Of a DNA stretch of 64,000 nt, positions 23,218-31,635 are shown piece by piece (position 1 is the stretch's first letter; the number at the start of each line of letters is the position of its first letter). The position numbers and the translations under genes are program-made. The notes below the pieces were generated by a model. It did not search any database. It was not told the DNA's origin and saw only the letters and a program-made list of their open reading frames with translations. This DNA is from Chryseobacterium elymi (GTDB lineage: Bacteria; Bacteroidota; Bacteroidia; Flavobacteriales; Weeksellaceae): positions 239,024 through 303,023 of the forward strand of contig NZ_QNUH01000006.1 in NCBI RefSeq assembly GCF_003385495.1, given 5' to 3'.

Positions 23218-24597
23218 TTAAAACTCATTAATCATCACATAAAAATGTCCGGAATACAAACTTTCAGGTCCGCCTGAGATATTTGTGAGATTAATCGTAA
23301 CACTCGTAGTAGAAGTCATTCTTGGATTGGATACCGAAAAAGAAGTATTGCCTGCAAAATCGCCCGCCGGAGAAACTATAATTGCTGCTCTTACAGAACC
23401 CGGCTGCATATTCGCAGGAACAGGAATCTCGAGCGTAACAGATTTTCCGGGAGGCAGATTATTCACAGAAACCGATGGCCAGGCTTCAAAACTGATCTGG
23501 TTTTTTTGTACACTCCCCTTTTCACCCAATTTGTATCCACCATTTACATCCAATTTAGCAGATGTATTAGGGAATCCTGTACCTATTCCAACATTAGCAT
23601 TATTATTTCCAATGGCAATTGCATTAGCTTGGGAAGTCGCCGCTCCATATCCAATCGCTGAAGAAAACTGCCCCAAAGCATTCGCTCCCGATCCTATTGC
23701 CGTAGAATTCTGATTATTGGTCATTGTATTATATCCTACAGCCGTTTCACTGTTAGAACTTGTTTTTGCATTATACCCTATTGCAGTAGACTGAAACCCG
23801 GCTGCTGTTGAATTTTTCCCTAAAGCCGTCGCATCATTTGTTGTTGTTTTGGCATTATACCCTGCTGCGATCGATTGAAAGCCTGATGCTTCCGCATTAT
23901 TCCCTATTGCTGTAGCTTCATTCATTGTTACTTTGGCATTGAATCCTACTGCTGTTGACTGATAACCGGAAATTTTAGTATTGGCTCCCAAGGCTACCGA
24001 TTCATTGGCCGTAACAGATGTATTTGTTCCTATGGCAATTCCCTGGTAAGCACTGCTGGAATTACCCAGGGCAATACCATTCTGAGCTGCATGAGATGCC
24101 ATACCAAAACTTATTGAGTTATTTACACCCAAATGTCCTACTGTGGTAGAATTTACTTTAAAAATAAGATCATCTGAAGTATTGGTTCCTAAAGAAAGAT
24201 TGGTATTGGCTCCACCTGAATTACCGCTGTTTGTTGCCGAGCTACTCCATGCTGAAAATGGAGCCACACTTCCTCCGCCTGCTCCGTTTCCGTTCGTTCC
24301 TGGAATGGTGGCAAGCATATTCCATTTGCCCTTATTCCAGTAATAAAACCCGGTCTCCGTTAAACTTCCTTGTCCATTATTCCAGACAATCAGCCCTTCC
24401 GCTGGATTTTGAATGGTTACCTGATCTATATTTGAAGCTAAAGACACACTTGGAAAAAGTACGCCTTTATTTTTTGACCAGATATGCAGCATAGCAGAAG
24501 AATCAGGCTCGGGCAAACCAATCCCCACCTGTGCGCTAATAAAATGAGTAATCAGTGAGAAAAGAAGAACGAGTTGAAGTTTGAGTTTACTTTGCAT
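23218..24597 (-). CDS. Secreted YadA-head-like repeat protein
   Basis: The 459-residue protein (ATG at 24597, start of the signal peptide SKLKLQLVLLFSLITHFISA) has an N-terminal domain common in Bacteroidota surface proteins (VGIGLPEPDSSAMLHI, KGVLFPSV). Then follow about ten trimeric-autotransporter head repeats of ~14 residues with the GxxSxAIGxxAxA pattern, for example TAIGNNAEASGFQSIAAGYN. The C-terminal ~110 residues form a beta-sandwich-like region. It lacks a YadA membrane anchor and has no T9SS tail, so how it is anchored is unknown. A role in adhesion is inferred. A TATATTTG box lies 33 bases before the chosen start. Confidence 0.75.
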   Translation of the reverse strand: MQSKLKLQLVLLFSLITHFISAQVGIGLPEPDSSAMLHIWSKNKGVLFPSVSLASNIDQVTIQNPAEGLIVWNNGQGSLTETGFYYWNKGKWNMLATIPGTNGNGAGGGSVAPFSAWSSSATNSGNSGGANTNLSLGTNTSDDLIFKVNSTTVGHLGVNNSISFGMASHAAQNGIALGNSSSAYQGIAIGTNTSVTANESVALGANTKISGYQSTAVGFNAKVTMNEATAIGNNAEASGFQSIAAGYNAKTTTNDATALGKNSTAAGFQSTAIGYNAKTSSNSETAVGYNTMTNNQNSTAIGSGANALGQFSSAIGYGAATSQANAIAIGNNNANVGIGTGFPNTSAKLDVNGGYKLGEKGSVQKNQISFEAWPSVSVNNLPPGKSVTLEIPVPANMQPGSVRAAIIVSPAGDFAGNTSFSVSNPRMTSTTSVTINLTNISGGPESLYSGHFYVMINEF

Positions 24598-24630
24598 TGT
24601 CTTATGGTAATAGTTTATTTTTTGAGAATG

Positions 24631-24638
24631 CAAATATA
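24631..24638 (-). promoter_or_regulatory. Candidate -7 box (TATATTTG) for the YadA-head-like gene
   Basis: It is an exact TAnnTTTG match on the minus strand 33 bases before the ATG at 24597. It lies just beyond the ORF's alternative upstream start at 24633 and so favours 24597. Confidence 0.45.
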
Positions 24639-24861
24639 CGAATTTACAATAAAATAGCTGTATTTTTTGTCAAATCAATAAATAAACACTCAACAGTGAT
24701 TAAACCAGCCGCTAATCACATATAATTGAAACATTATCAGTCATTAAAAAACTTTAAAACTAATAATAATGCGGCATTAGAGAGCCTATGTAAACTTATG
24801 TGTTAGAAAACAAATTACATTATATACAAAAAATATCACATTAAAATGAATAAAATAAAAT

Positions 24862-25422
24862 TTATTTTTGTCTTACGAAGCAGCTTTCAATATGATCATT
24901 CACCATTCCGGTGGCCTGCATATGAGCATACACCACTGTAGATCCCATAAATTTAAAACCTCTTTTCTTAAGATCTTTAGACAAAGCATCAGAAATCTCT
25001 GTTACAGCCGGAACATCACTTAAGGTTTTAGGACAGTTGTCTAACGGCTTTCCCCCTACAAAAGCCCAGATATATTCTGAAAAACTCCCAAACTCTTTCT
25101 GAATTTCCTGAAACTTCTGTGCATTGGTTACCGTAGCTTTTATCTTAAGCCGGTTTCTTATAATACCAGGATCATTCATAAGCTCTTCTATCCTCTCTTC
25201 CGTATAATCTGCAATTTTCTTATAATTAAAATTATCAAAAGCTTTTCTGAAATTCTCCCTTTTAGCCAGAATAGTATACCAGCTCAGCCCTGCCTGAAAG
25301 CTTTCAAGTATCAGAAATTCAAAAATGGTTTCATCATCGTAAACAGGTCTTCCCCATTCTTCATCATGATATTTTCGGTAAAGGTCGTCTTTTTCACACC
25401 AGCCGCAACGGATTCTTTCCAT
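24862..25422 (-). CDS. tag: DNA-3-methyladenine glycosylase I
   Basis: The 186-residue enzyme removes 3-methyladenine from alkylated DNA. It has the zinc-site cysteines and family start IRCGWCEKDDLYRKYHDEEW, the helix-hairpin-helix-like core FEFLILESFQAGLSWYTILA, the GIIRNRLKIKATVTNAQ segment and the C-terminal zinc ligands around AHMQATGMVNDHIESC. Length and order match the Tag family. It is a single-gene unit. Confidence 0.95.
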   Translation of the reverse strand: MERIRCGWCEKDDLYRKYHDEEWGRPVYDDETIFEFLILESFQAGLSWYTILAKRENFRKAFDNFNYKKIADYTEERIEELMNDPGIIRNRLKIKATVTNAQKFQEIQKEFGSFSEYIWAFVGGKPLDNCPKTLSDVPAVTEISDALSKDLKKRGFKFMGSTVVYAHMQATGMVNDHIESCFVRQK

Positions 25423-25562
25423 AACAGTAATTTTATGCTGTATTAAAGGTAATCCGATTTGGAAAAGTATAACAAAGATTAAGAAAAGTTTAACAGCAGT
25501 TCCGGATTTTAGGAATGGTTATTGTTTATTTACTACTACACAACAATAAAATATTATATATT

Positions 25563-25862
25563 ATGAACAATTCAGAATACAACAAAGCCGAAAATGCAGT
25601 AAATAACACAGAGAATTCCTTAAAGAATGCAGCAGACAATGCTAAATGGAAAATTGAGGATCTTGCAGCCAGAGCAAAAGATTATATCAATGAAAAAAGG
25701 AACAATGATGAAGAGGCACAGCAGGAAGACTGGTTTGAAAGAGTGAAAAATAATGCCGCTGATGCATGGGATGACATAAAAGACAAAGCGAGCGAAGCCT
25801 GGGAAAAAACTAAAGATGCTGCAGAAGATGCGAAAGCAGAATGGAATAAGAAAACCAATTAA
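25563..25862 (+). CDS. Small hydrophilic helical protein (LEA/YtxH-like)
   Basis: This 99-residue protein is strongly charged, rich in Ala, Asn, Lys and Glu, and has an 11-residue-like helical periodicity (AADAWDDIKDKASEAWEKTK, AAEDAKAEW) recalling LEA-type or stress-induced helical proteins. It has no signal peptide or membrane segment. The ATG at 25563 is chosen over an upstream extension, which would add a hydrophobic 16-residue leader unlike the rest. A stress role is inferred from composition only. Confidence 0.65.
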   Translation: MNNSEYNKAENAVNNTENSLKNAADNAKWKIEDLAARAKDYINEKRNNDEEAQQEDWFERVKNNAADAWDDIKDKASEAWEKTKDAAEDAKAEWNKKTN

Positions 25863-25950
25863 AATTTCAGTCATATAAATATTTTCAATAAAATGGAGTC
25901 TTAAATCAATAAGGCTCCATTTTTATGATGTCACAAACACAAATTATTGC

Positions 25951-25958
25951 TACATTTG
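25951..25958 (+). promoter_or_regulatory. Candidate -7 box (TACATTTG) for fabI
   Basis: It is an exact TAnnTTTG match 24 bases before the fabI ATG. Confidence 0.5.
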
Positions 25959-25982
25959 TATTTAAATAAACATTAAAAAATT

Positions 25983-26792
25983 ATGTCATACGGTTTACTT
26001 AAAGGCAAAAAGGGAATTATTTTTGGAGCCCTTAATGAGCAATCAATCGCATGGAAAGTTGCAGAAAGATGTCATGAAGAAGGTGCTGAATTTATCTTAT
26101 CAAATGCCCCTATTGCTTTGAGAATGGGAGAACTTAATGGTCTAGCGGAAAAAACAGGTTCTGAAGTAATTGCTGCCGATGCTACCTCTATTGAAGATCT
26201 TGAAAAACTTTTCGATGCCGCTGTTGCAAAATTTGGAAAAATCGACTTTATTCTTCACTCCATAGGAATGTCTATCAACGTTAGAAAAGGAAAACATTAT
26301 ACAGAAATGAATTACGACTGGTTAGAAAAAGGTTGGGATATTTCAGCTGTTTCTTTCCATAAGGTAATGCGTGTAGCCTGGGAAAAAGACTGTATGAATG
26401 AGTGGGGAAGTATTTTGGCGCTTACTTATATTGCTGCTCAAAGAACATTCCCGGATTACAATGACATGTCTGATAACAAGGCTTACCTGGAAAGTATCGC
26501 AAGAACTTTCGGAAACTATTGGGGAGAAAGAAAAGTACGTGTCAACACAGTTTCCCAGTCTCCAACAATGACTACTGCAGGTAGCGGTGTGAAAGGTTTC
26601 GGCGGATTCCTTGGATATGCGGAAGATATGTCTCCGCTTGGGAATGCTACAGCTTTAGAATGTGCAGACTATTGCGTAACTCTTTTCTCTGACCTTACCA
26701 AGAAAGTAACAATGCAGAATCTTTTCCATGACGGTGGCTTCAGCAGCTCCGGAGTGACTCAGAAAGTCATCAGCAAATATGATGTTGAATAA
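25983..26792 (+). CDS. fabI: Enoyl-[acyl-carrier-protein] reductase FabI
   Basis: The 269-residue SDR-family enzyme performs the last reduction of each fatty-acid elongation cycle. The N-terminal GKKGIIFGALNEQSIAWKVA is the FabI-type NAD-binding loop. The catalytic pair is present as Y-x6-K in PDYNDMSDNKAYLES, and the substrate loop VNTVSQSPTMTTAGSGVKG follows. The length fits FabI, and it is the target class of triclosan-like inhibitors. It is a single-gene unit bounded by a strong terminator. Confidence 0.95.
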   Translation: MSYGLLKGKKGIIFGALNEQSIAWKVAERCHEEGAEFILSNAPIALRMGELNGLAEKTGSEVIAADATSIEDLEKLFDAAVAKFGKIDFILHSIGMSINVRKGKHYTEMNYDWLEKGWDISAVSFHKVMRVAWEKDCMNEWGSILALTYIAAQRTFPDYNDMSDNKAYLESIARTFGNYWGERKVRVNTVSQSPTMTTAGSGVKGFGGFLGYAEDMSPLGNATALECADYCVTLFSDLTKKVTMQNLFHDGGFSSSGVTQKVISKYDVE

Positions 26793-26819
26793 CTGCACTA
26801 AAAGATATTGTAAACAATA

Positions 26820-26848
26820 AACCGGCGGCCTCTTCGAGGCCGCCGGTT
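26820..26848. terminator. Strong bidirectional hairpin between fabI and GH30
   Basis: A perfect 13-bp GC-rich stem (AACCGGCGGCCTC against its reverse complement) with a TTC loop lies between two convergent genes. Confidence 0.8.
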
Positions 26849-26870
26849 CTATAAAAATGTTAATATGAAG

Positions 26871-28310
26871 TTACAGGATAACAGTCTGTATAGAATGCGC
26901 CGGTGCAGATAATTTCGCAGCCATTCCTTCGATCCACAGATTCGTTTCAATATCATTCCCGGAATCATTCATGATCACAGTAATCAGCTGACCGTTTTCA
27001 TTCATGAATGTGGTAGACGTAAGAGCGGCTCTGTTTGAAGAACTTCCGATTCTCCGGGCATTAGGCTTAATGAATTTTGACACGTGGCCTACATAATAAT
27101 ATTCATAGGTATAATGTACCTCTCCTGTTTTGGTATCTGCAATGATTGGGGCAAAACAGAAGTTTCCGACATGGTTAGGACCTCCGGTTTCATCCAGCAA
27201 TACATTCCAGTCTGTCCATAAAGCGGTTCCTTTATTGAAATCATTAAGCATATTTCTCCCGTAAAGTTCGCCCAGACTCACATCATAAATTCCGGACATA
27301 TTGAACTGTTCTTTACAACCTTCGGTAAAAGCGAGAAACATATCCGGGAAAGCTTTCTGGGTTTCAGATAAATTGTCGAAAAGCTGGGTTTTATTATTCC
27401 AGGTTTCATACCAGTGATACCCGATTCCGCTGGCATATTTTGAGGTTTCAGGATCACTTAAAGTTGTTGTTGCTCTCTGGTAGATTAAATCCCGGTTGTG
27501 ATCCCAGATCATTACCTTTTTGTCTTTGTAACCATTTTTCCAAAGTGTCGGCCCAAGGTTGTTCTTAAGAAATTCACCTTCTTCTTCAGCTGAATAAATG
27601 CAGGACTCCCAGGTCTGTGTCGCCATAGGCTCATTCTGTATAGTCAGTCCCCAGATGTTGATTCCTCGTTTTTCATATTCTTTGATGAATTTAATGTAAT
27701 AATTTGCCCAGGTCTGATAAAATGCATTTTCCAACCGCCCTCCTTTCAGCATACTTTTATTAGATTTCATCCATGCTGGTGGACTCCATGGGGAGAAGTA
27801 AAACGTGAAATCTTTCCCTATCGCTTTCTGAGCTTCTTTAATCATCGGGATCTTATACTTTTCGTCATGGGCAATATTGAAAGTCCTCAAAGCCGTATCA
27901 TTATCTTCCACATAAGTATAAGAATCACTGGAAAAATCGCAGGAGTTCATATTGGTACGGACTACAGTGTATCCCAATCCGTTTTTTCCAAAGTAAGCCT
28001 CTATAATCTCTTTCTGCTTATCCTTCGGCATTTTATAAAAAGTTTCTGCAGACGCATCAGTGATGGCACCACCAATTCCGATCAGCTTCTGATATTTAAA
28101 ATCCGGATCTACAAAGATACAGGCATCTGTTTCTTTGGGCTGTCCAAACTTCTCAAACTTAACCGTTCCTTTATCTGCCATTTTCTCATTGGCCCTGGAG
28201 TTGGTAAGAATAACCTTTGCTGTTTTCCCTGCATTCTTTTTCCAATAGTTCTGCGCATTAGCATTCAGAAACGCTCCTACTGCCAAACAGCTTACAATTA
28301 GTTTTTTCAT
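26871..28310 (-). CDS. Glycoside hydrolase family 30 (probable beta-1,6-glucanase)
   Basis: The 479-residue secreted enzyme has a signal peptide ending near FLNANAQ and a GH30 (beta/alpha)8 barrel plus beta side domain. The acid/base is E227 in LTIQNEPMATQTW and the nucleophile E330 in FTEGCKEQF, the spacing of the family. YQKLIGIGGAITDASAETFY and FYFSPWSPPAWMKSN are the typical GH30 strands. Known members cleave beta-1,6-glucan or glucosylceramide-like bonds. In this beta-glucan locus the first is likely. It lies 43 bases after the GH16 gene on the same strand. Confidence 0.88.
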   Translation of the reverse strand: MKKLIVSCLAVGAFLNANAQNYWKKNAGKTAKVILTNSRANEKMADKGTVKFEKFGQPKETDACIFVDPDFKYQKLIGIGGAITDASAETFYKMPKDKQKEIIEAYFGKNGLGYTVVRTNMNSCDFSSDSYTYVEDNDTALRTFNIAHDEKYKIPMIKEAQKAIGKDFTFYFSPWSPPAWMKSNKSMLKGGRLENAFYQTWANYYIKFIKEYEKRGINIWGLTIQNEPMATQTWESCIYSAEEEGEFLKNNLGPTLWKNGYKDKKVMIWDHNRDLIYQRATTTLSDPETSKYASGIGYHWYETWNNKTQLFDNLSETQKAFPDMFLAFTEGCKEQFNMSGIYDVSLGELYGRNMLNDFNKGTALWTDWNVLLDETGGPNHVGNFCFAPIIADTKTGEVHYTYEYYYVGHVSKFIKPNARRIGSSSNRAALTSTTFMNENGQLITVIMNDSGNDIETNLWIEGMAAKLSAPAHSIQTVIL

Positions 28311-28353
28311 AATTTTTTCTTTCTGTTTTTTGGACGTAACTGCCCTCTCTTCA

Positions 28354-29163
28354 TTATTTATTTTGATAAACCCTTACATAGTCTATATAATATTTTTGCG
28401 GAAATATGCTGTCATCTATTCCTTCTTTTCCGCCCCAGAAACCGCCTACTGCCAGATTTAAAATAATAAAATAAGGCTGGTCGAAAGGCCATGCTTCATA
28501 AGTTTTTTCTTTATTTTCATACGTGAAAAACTTTTGGTCGTCAATATAGACATCAATTTTTTCCGGTGTCCAGTCTACTTTATATACATGGAATTTTTCA
28601 CTGGCATCCTTCACAACCAGAGTATCTGTTTTCTGTGTCCCCTGAATATGATTATATTTTTTGGTATGAACCGAAGCATGGATATACCCCTGGTTGAAAC
28701 CTACATGTTCCATGATATCCAGTTCGCCGTCATCCGGCCATTTTTTCATGTTCTCACTCATCATCCAGATCGCCGGCCAGGTTCCACGGCCTTTAGGAAG
28801 TTTAGCCCTTACTTCAACGGTTCCATACTTAAAAGAAAATTTTCCTTTGGTTAAAAGTCTTGCAGAAGTGTATTTATTCTCTTCCCAGTTTTCTTTTTTC
28901 GCTTCAATGACAAGGTTTCCGTTTTCCATTCTGGCATTCTCCAATCTGTTCTCTGTATAAAACTGGGCTTCGTTGTTGCCATAACCGCCTCCGCCTACAT
29001 CATAGTTCCATTTTAATGAATCAGGAAGGCCTTTCCCATTAAATTCATCGCTCCAGATCAGTTTTCTACCGGAGCCTGCTTTGTTTGAGGCGCAGCTTGC
29101 CACAGAAAGAACTAATATTCCTGCGGTACAGAGTTGGGCGATAAGTAGGAATCTGATTTTCAT
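28354..29163 (-). CDS. GH16 endo-beta-1,3-glucanase (laminarinase-like) lipoprotein
   Basis: The 269-residue enzyme has a lipoprotein signal with lipobox LSVASC. The GH16 active-site motif is ELDIMEH, with E147 as nucleophile, D149 and E152 as acid/base. The flanking WPAIWMMSENMKKWPDDG and FIILNLAVGGFWGG are typical of beta-1,3-glucanases. It would open internal beta-1,3 bonds of laminarin-type glucan at the outer membrane. It is separated from bglX by a 240-base repeat-bearing gap, so it may form a second transcript with the GH30 gene after it. Confidence 0.92.
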   Translation of the reverse strand: MKIRFLLIAQLCTAGILVLSVASCASNKAGSGRKLIWSDEFNGKGLPDSLKWNYDVGGGGYGNNEAQFYTENRLENARMENGNLVIEAKKENWEENKYTSARLLTKGKFSFKYGTVEVRAKLPKGRGTWPAIWMMSENMKKWPDDGELDIMEHVGFNQGYIHASVHTKKYNHIQGTQKTDTLVVKDASEKFHVYKVDWTPEKIDVYIDDQKFFTYENKEKTYEAWPFDQPYFIILNLAVGGFWGGKEGIDDSIFPQKYYIDYVRVYQNK

Positions 29164-29188
29164 GAATGGTAGTTTATGATTAGGTTTT

Positions 29189-29399
29189 GGCTAAAGCCGT
29201 TTTCTTTTTTGGTTTACATGGAGTTGGGCTAAAGCCCAACCCTATTGAATGTTTTTGTTTTTTGTTTTGGCTGGGCTAAAGCCCGGCCCTATTGAATATT
29301 TTCGTGTTCTATTCAATTCTGAGCTTTGAATCATGTTTAATCTTATTGTTCAAAGTTTTGTTTTTTTGTTTCGGGCTGGGCTAAAGCCCAGCCCGAAAC
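29189..29399. repeat. Four copies of a GGCTAAAGCC-type palindrome
   Basis: Cores at 29189-29198, 29223-29240, 29271-29286 and 29368-29399 all read (G)GGCTAAAGCC(C) with TAAA as loop. Copies two and three are followed by the same CCCTATTGAAT, so they are parts of a ~40-base direct repeat. The last has a perfect 14-bp stem right after the bglX stop and is a good terminator. This REP-like array lies in the middle of the glycan locus. Confidence 0.75.
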
Positions 29400-29403
29400 A
29401 TTT

Positions 29404-31626
29404 TTACTTCGTCCAGGAAATTCTTTTTGTCTGAACATCCTGAGAATTGGTTCCAACCATAATATCGAATTCCCCACTTTCCCAATCATAGTTCAGGTCG
29501 TTATCAAAGAATTTCAGATCTTCCGGGGTCAGTTTGAAGTCTACTTTTTTGCTTTCTCCTTTTTTAATGAATATTTTTTGGAAACCTTTCAGTTCTTTTA
29601 CAGGCCGTACGACTTTCCCAAAAAGATCTCTGATGTAAAGCTGTACGACTTCTTCTCCGTCATATTTCCCAGTATTGGACACTGTTACGCTGATATTTAA
29701 AGTCTGGTTTCCTTTAAGACTGGTTGAACTTAAGACCATGTCAGAATATTTAAAATCCGTATAGCTTAATCCGTATCCAAAAGGAAATTTTGGATCATTA
29801 TCCAGATCAATATAAGCTGAAACATAATTTCTATCTGTGTTATTTTTCGCAGGTCTTCCTGTATTGTAATGATTATAATAAATAGGAATTTGTCCTTCGG
29901 TTCTTGGGAAGCTCATTGGAAGTTTTCCACCGGGATTTACTGCACCGAACAGAACATCGGCAATAGAATTTCCGGCTTCGGTTCCCAGCCACCAGTTATA
30001 GGTTATGGCAGGAATATTTTCTGCTGCCCAATTGAAGATCAAAGGTCTTCCTGCATTGATCATTAAAACAACAGGTTTTCCTGTTTTAGCTATTTCTTTC
30101 AATAAATCTTCCTGTACGCCGGAAAAACCGATATTGCTTCTGCTTTTAGCTTCACCGCTCATATCATGACCTTCTCCTAACGTCATGATCACTACATCAG
30201 CTTTTTTCGCCGTTTCCACCGCTTCTGCAAACATGGATTTGTCCTGATCATCTACGTTACAGCCTTTTGCGTATAATAATGTTGAATTTTTACCGAGTTG
30301 ATTTTTAATTCCGTCAAATTGGGAAATGATTCTTTGGTTATCGTCTTTAAATGCAATGGACCAGAATCCGTGGTTGGCTACTGTTTCTTTCCCGAAAGGT
30401 CCGATCAGTGCCACTGTCTTAACGTTTTTTGAAAGCGGAAGGATATTTCCTTTATTTTTCAGAAGAACAATACTTTTTGAGCCGAATTCTCTTCCAAATT
30501 TCCTGTTTTCAGGATTATCTGTTTGTTCTTTCTGTCTTTTTTCATTGCTGAATCGGTAAGGATCATCGAAAAGTCCCATCTCGAATTTCTTGGTTAAAAT
30601 CCTTCCCGCTGCATCATCTACTAATCTGACATCTATTTTTCCTTCTTTAACCAGTTTTGGAAGTTCAGCCATATAAACACGGCTTTCCATATCCATATCA
30701 CTTCCACCTGATATAGCTTTTTCAGCGGCCTCGTTAGCGTCTTTGGTATAACCATGAGGAATCATTTCCCCGATGCTTCCCCAGTCTGACACCACAAAAC
30801 CTTTGTAATTCCACTTTCCTTTTAAAAGCTCTCTCTGGATATATTGATTGGCTGTAGCAGGAATTCCGTTGATATCGTTAAATGAATTCATGAATGTAGC
30901 TACTCCTGCTTCGGCTGCAGCTTTAAATGGAGGCAGATAGGTTTCATTGAGCTGTCGTAAGCTCATATCTACAGAATTGTAATCTCTTCCGCCGACTGCT
31001 GCTCCATAGGCCGCAAAATGCTTGGCACAGGCCATTACCGCATCAAGGCTTCCTAAGCCCTTTCCCTGGAAACCTTTAATTCTTGCCAGACCAATCTGGG
31101 TTCCCAGGTAAGTATCTTCACCGGAACCTTCCATTACTCTTCCCCATCTTGGATCTCTGGCAATATCTACCATAGGCGCAAAGGTCCAGTGAATACCATA
31201 AGCTGAAGCTTCGGTCGCTGCAATTCTTTCTGATTTTTCTATCATTGCCAGATCCCAGCTTGCTGCCTGACCCAAATTGACAGGAAAGGTCGTCCTATAT
31301 CCATGGATAACATCCTGTCCGAACAGTAAAGGAATTTTCAACCTTGACTGCTGGGCCAGTTTCTGGAAGGCCCTGGTCTCATCAGCCCCCGCTACATTGA
31401 GCATGGAGCCTACTTTTCCTTTTTTTATTTCTTCTAAAACAGCCGCAGAATTAGATTGCTGAGGTCCTGTAGCGTATTCAAATCCGCTGTACTGGACCAT
31501 CTGCCCTACTTTTTCTTCGAGTGTCATCTTAGACAGCAGCTCAGCCACTTTCTGATCAACCGTTTTCTGCCCGTGGACATTAATTCCCAATGCAGCAATT
31601 GTAAGTAAGAAATAAACTTTTTTCAT
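29404..31626 (-). CDS. bglX: GH3 beta-glucosidase, periplasmic
   Basis: The 740-residue protein has a signal peptide (ending near INVHGQK) and the complete GH3 layout: N-terminal barrel (ALFGQDVIHGYRTTFPVNLG-like LLFGQDVIHGYRTTFPVNL), nucleophile D281 in GFVVSDWGS, alpha/beta sandwich (VIMTLGEGHDMSGEAKSRSN, with the acid/base region) and C-terminal fibronectin III-like domain (VSVTVSNTGKYDGEEVVQLY-like). It removes glucose from the ends of beta-gluco-oligosaccharides. It starts 9 bases after the GH30 lipoprotein gene, in the susCD transcript. Confidence 0.95.
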   Translation of the reverse strand: MKKVYFLLTIAALGINVHGQKTVDQKVAELLSKMTLEEKVGQMVQYSGFEYATGPQQSNSAAVLEEIKKGKVGSMLNVAGADETRAFQKLAQQSRLKIPLLFGQDVIHGYRTTFPVNLGQAASWDLAMIEKSERIAATEASAYGIHWTFAPMVDIARDPRWGRVMEGSGEDTYLGTQIGLARIKGFQGKGLGSLDAVMACAKHFAAYGAAVGGRDYNSVDMSLRQLNETYLPPFKAAAEAGVATFMNSFNDINGIPATANQYIQRELLKGKWNYKGFVVSDWGSIGEMIPHGYTKDANEAAEKAISGGSDMDMESRVYMAELPKLVKEGKIDVRLVDDAAGRILTKKFEMGLFDDPYRFSNEKRQKEQTDNPENRKFGREFGSKSIVLLKNKGNILPLSKNVKTVALIGPFGKETVANHGFWSIAFKDDNQRIISQFDGIKNQLGKNSTLLYAKGCNVDDQDKSMFAEAVETAKKADVVIMTLGEGHDMSGEAKSRSNIGFSGVQEDLLKEIAKTGKPVVLMINAGRPLIFNWAAENIPAITYNWWLGTEAGNSIADVLFGAVNPGGKLPMSFPRTEGQIPIYYNHYNTGRPAKNNTDRNYVSAYIDLDNDPKFPFGYGLSYTDFKYSDMVLSSTSLKGNQTLNISVTVSNTGKYDGEEVVQLYIRDLFGKVVRPVKELKGFQKIFIKKGESKKVDFKLTPEDLKFFDNDLNYDWESGEFDIMVGTNSQDVQTKRISWTK

Positions 31627-31635
31627 GATATTAAA

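Noticed and set aside
29189..29399. The spaced palindromes as a CRISPR array
   Set aside because: Unequal spacing, palindromic 10-30 base cores and shared flanks do not fit CRISPR repeats and spacers, and no cas gene is near.
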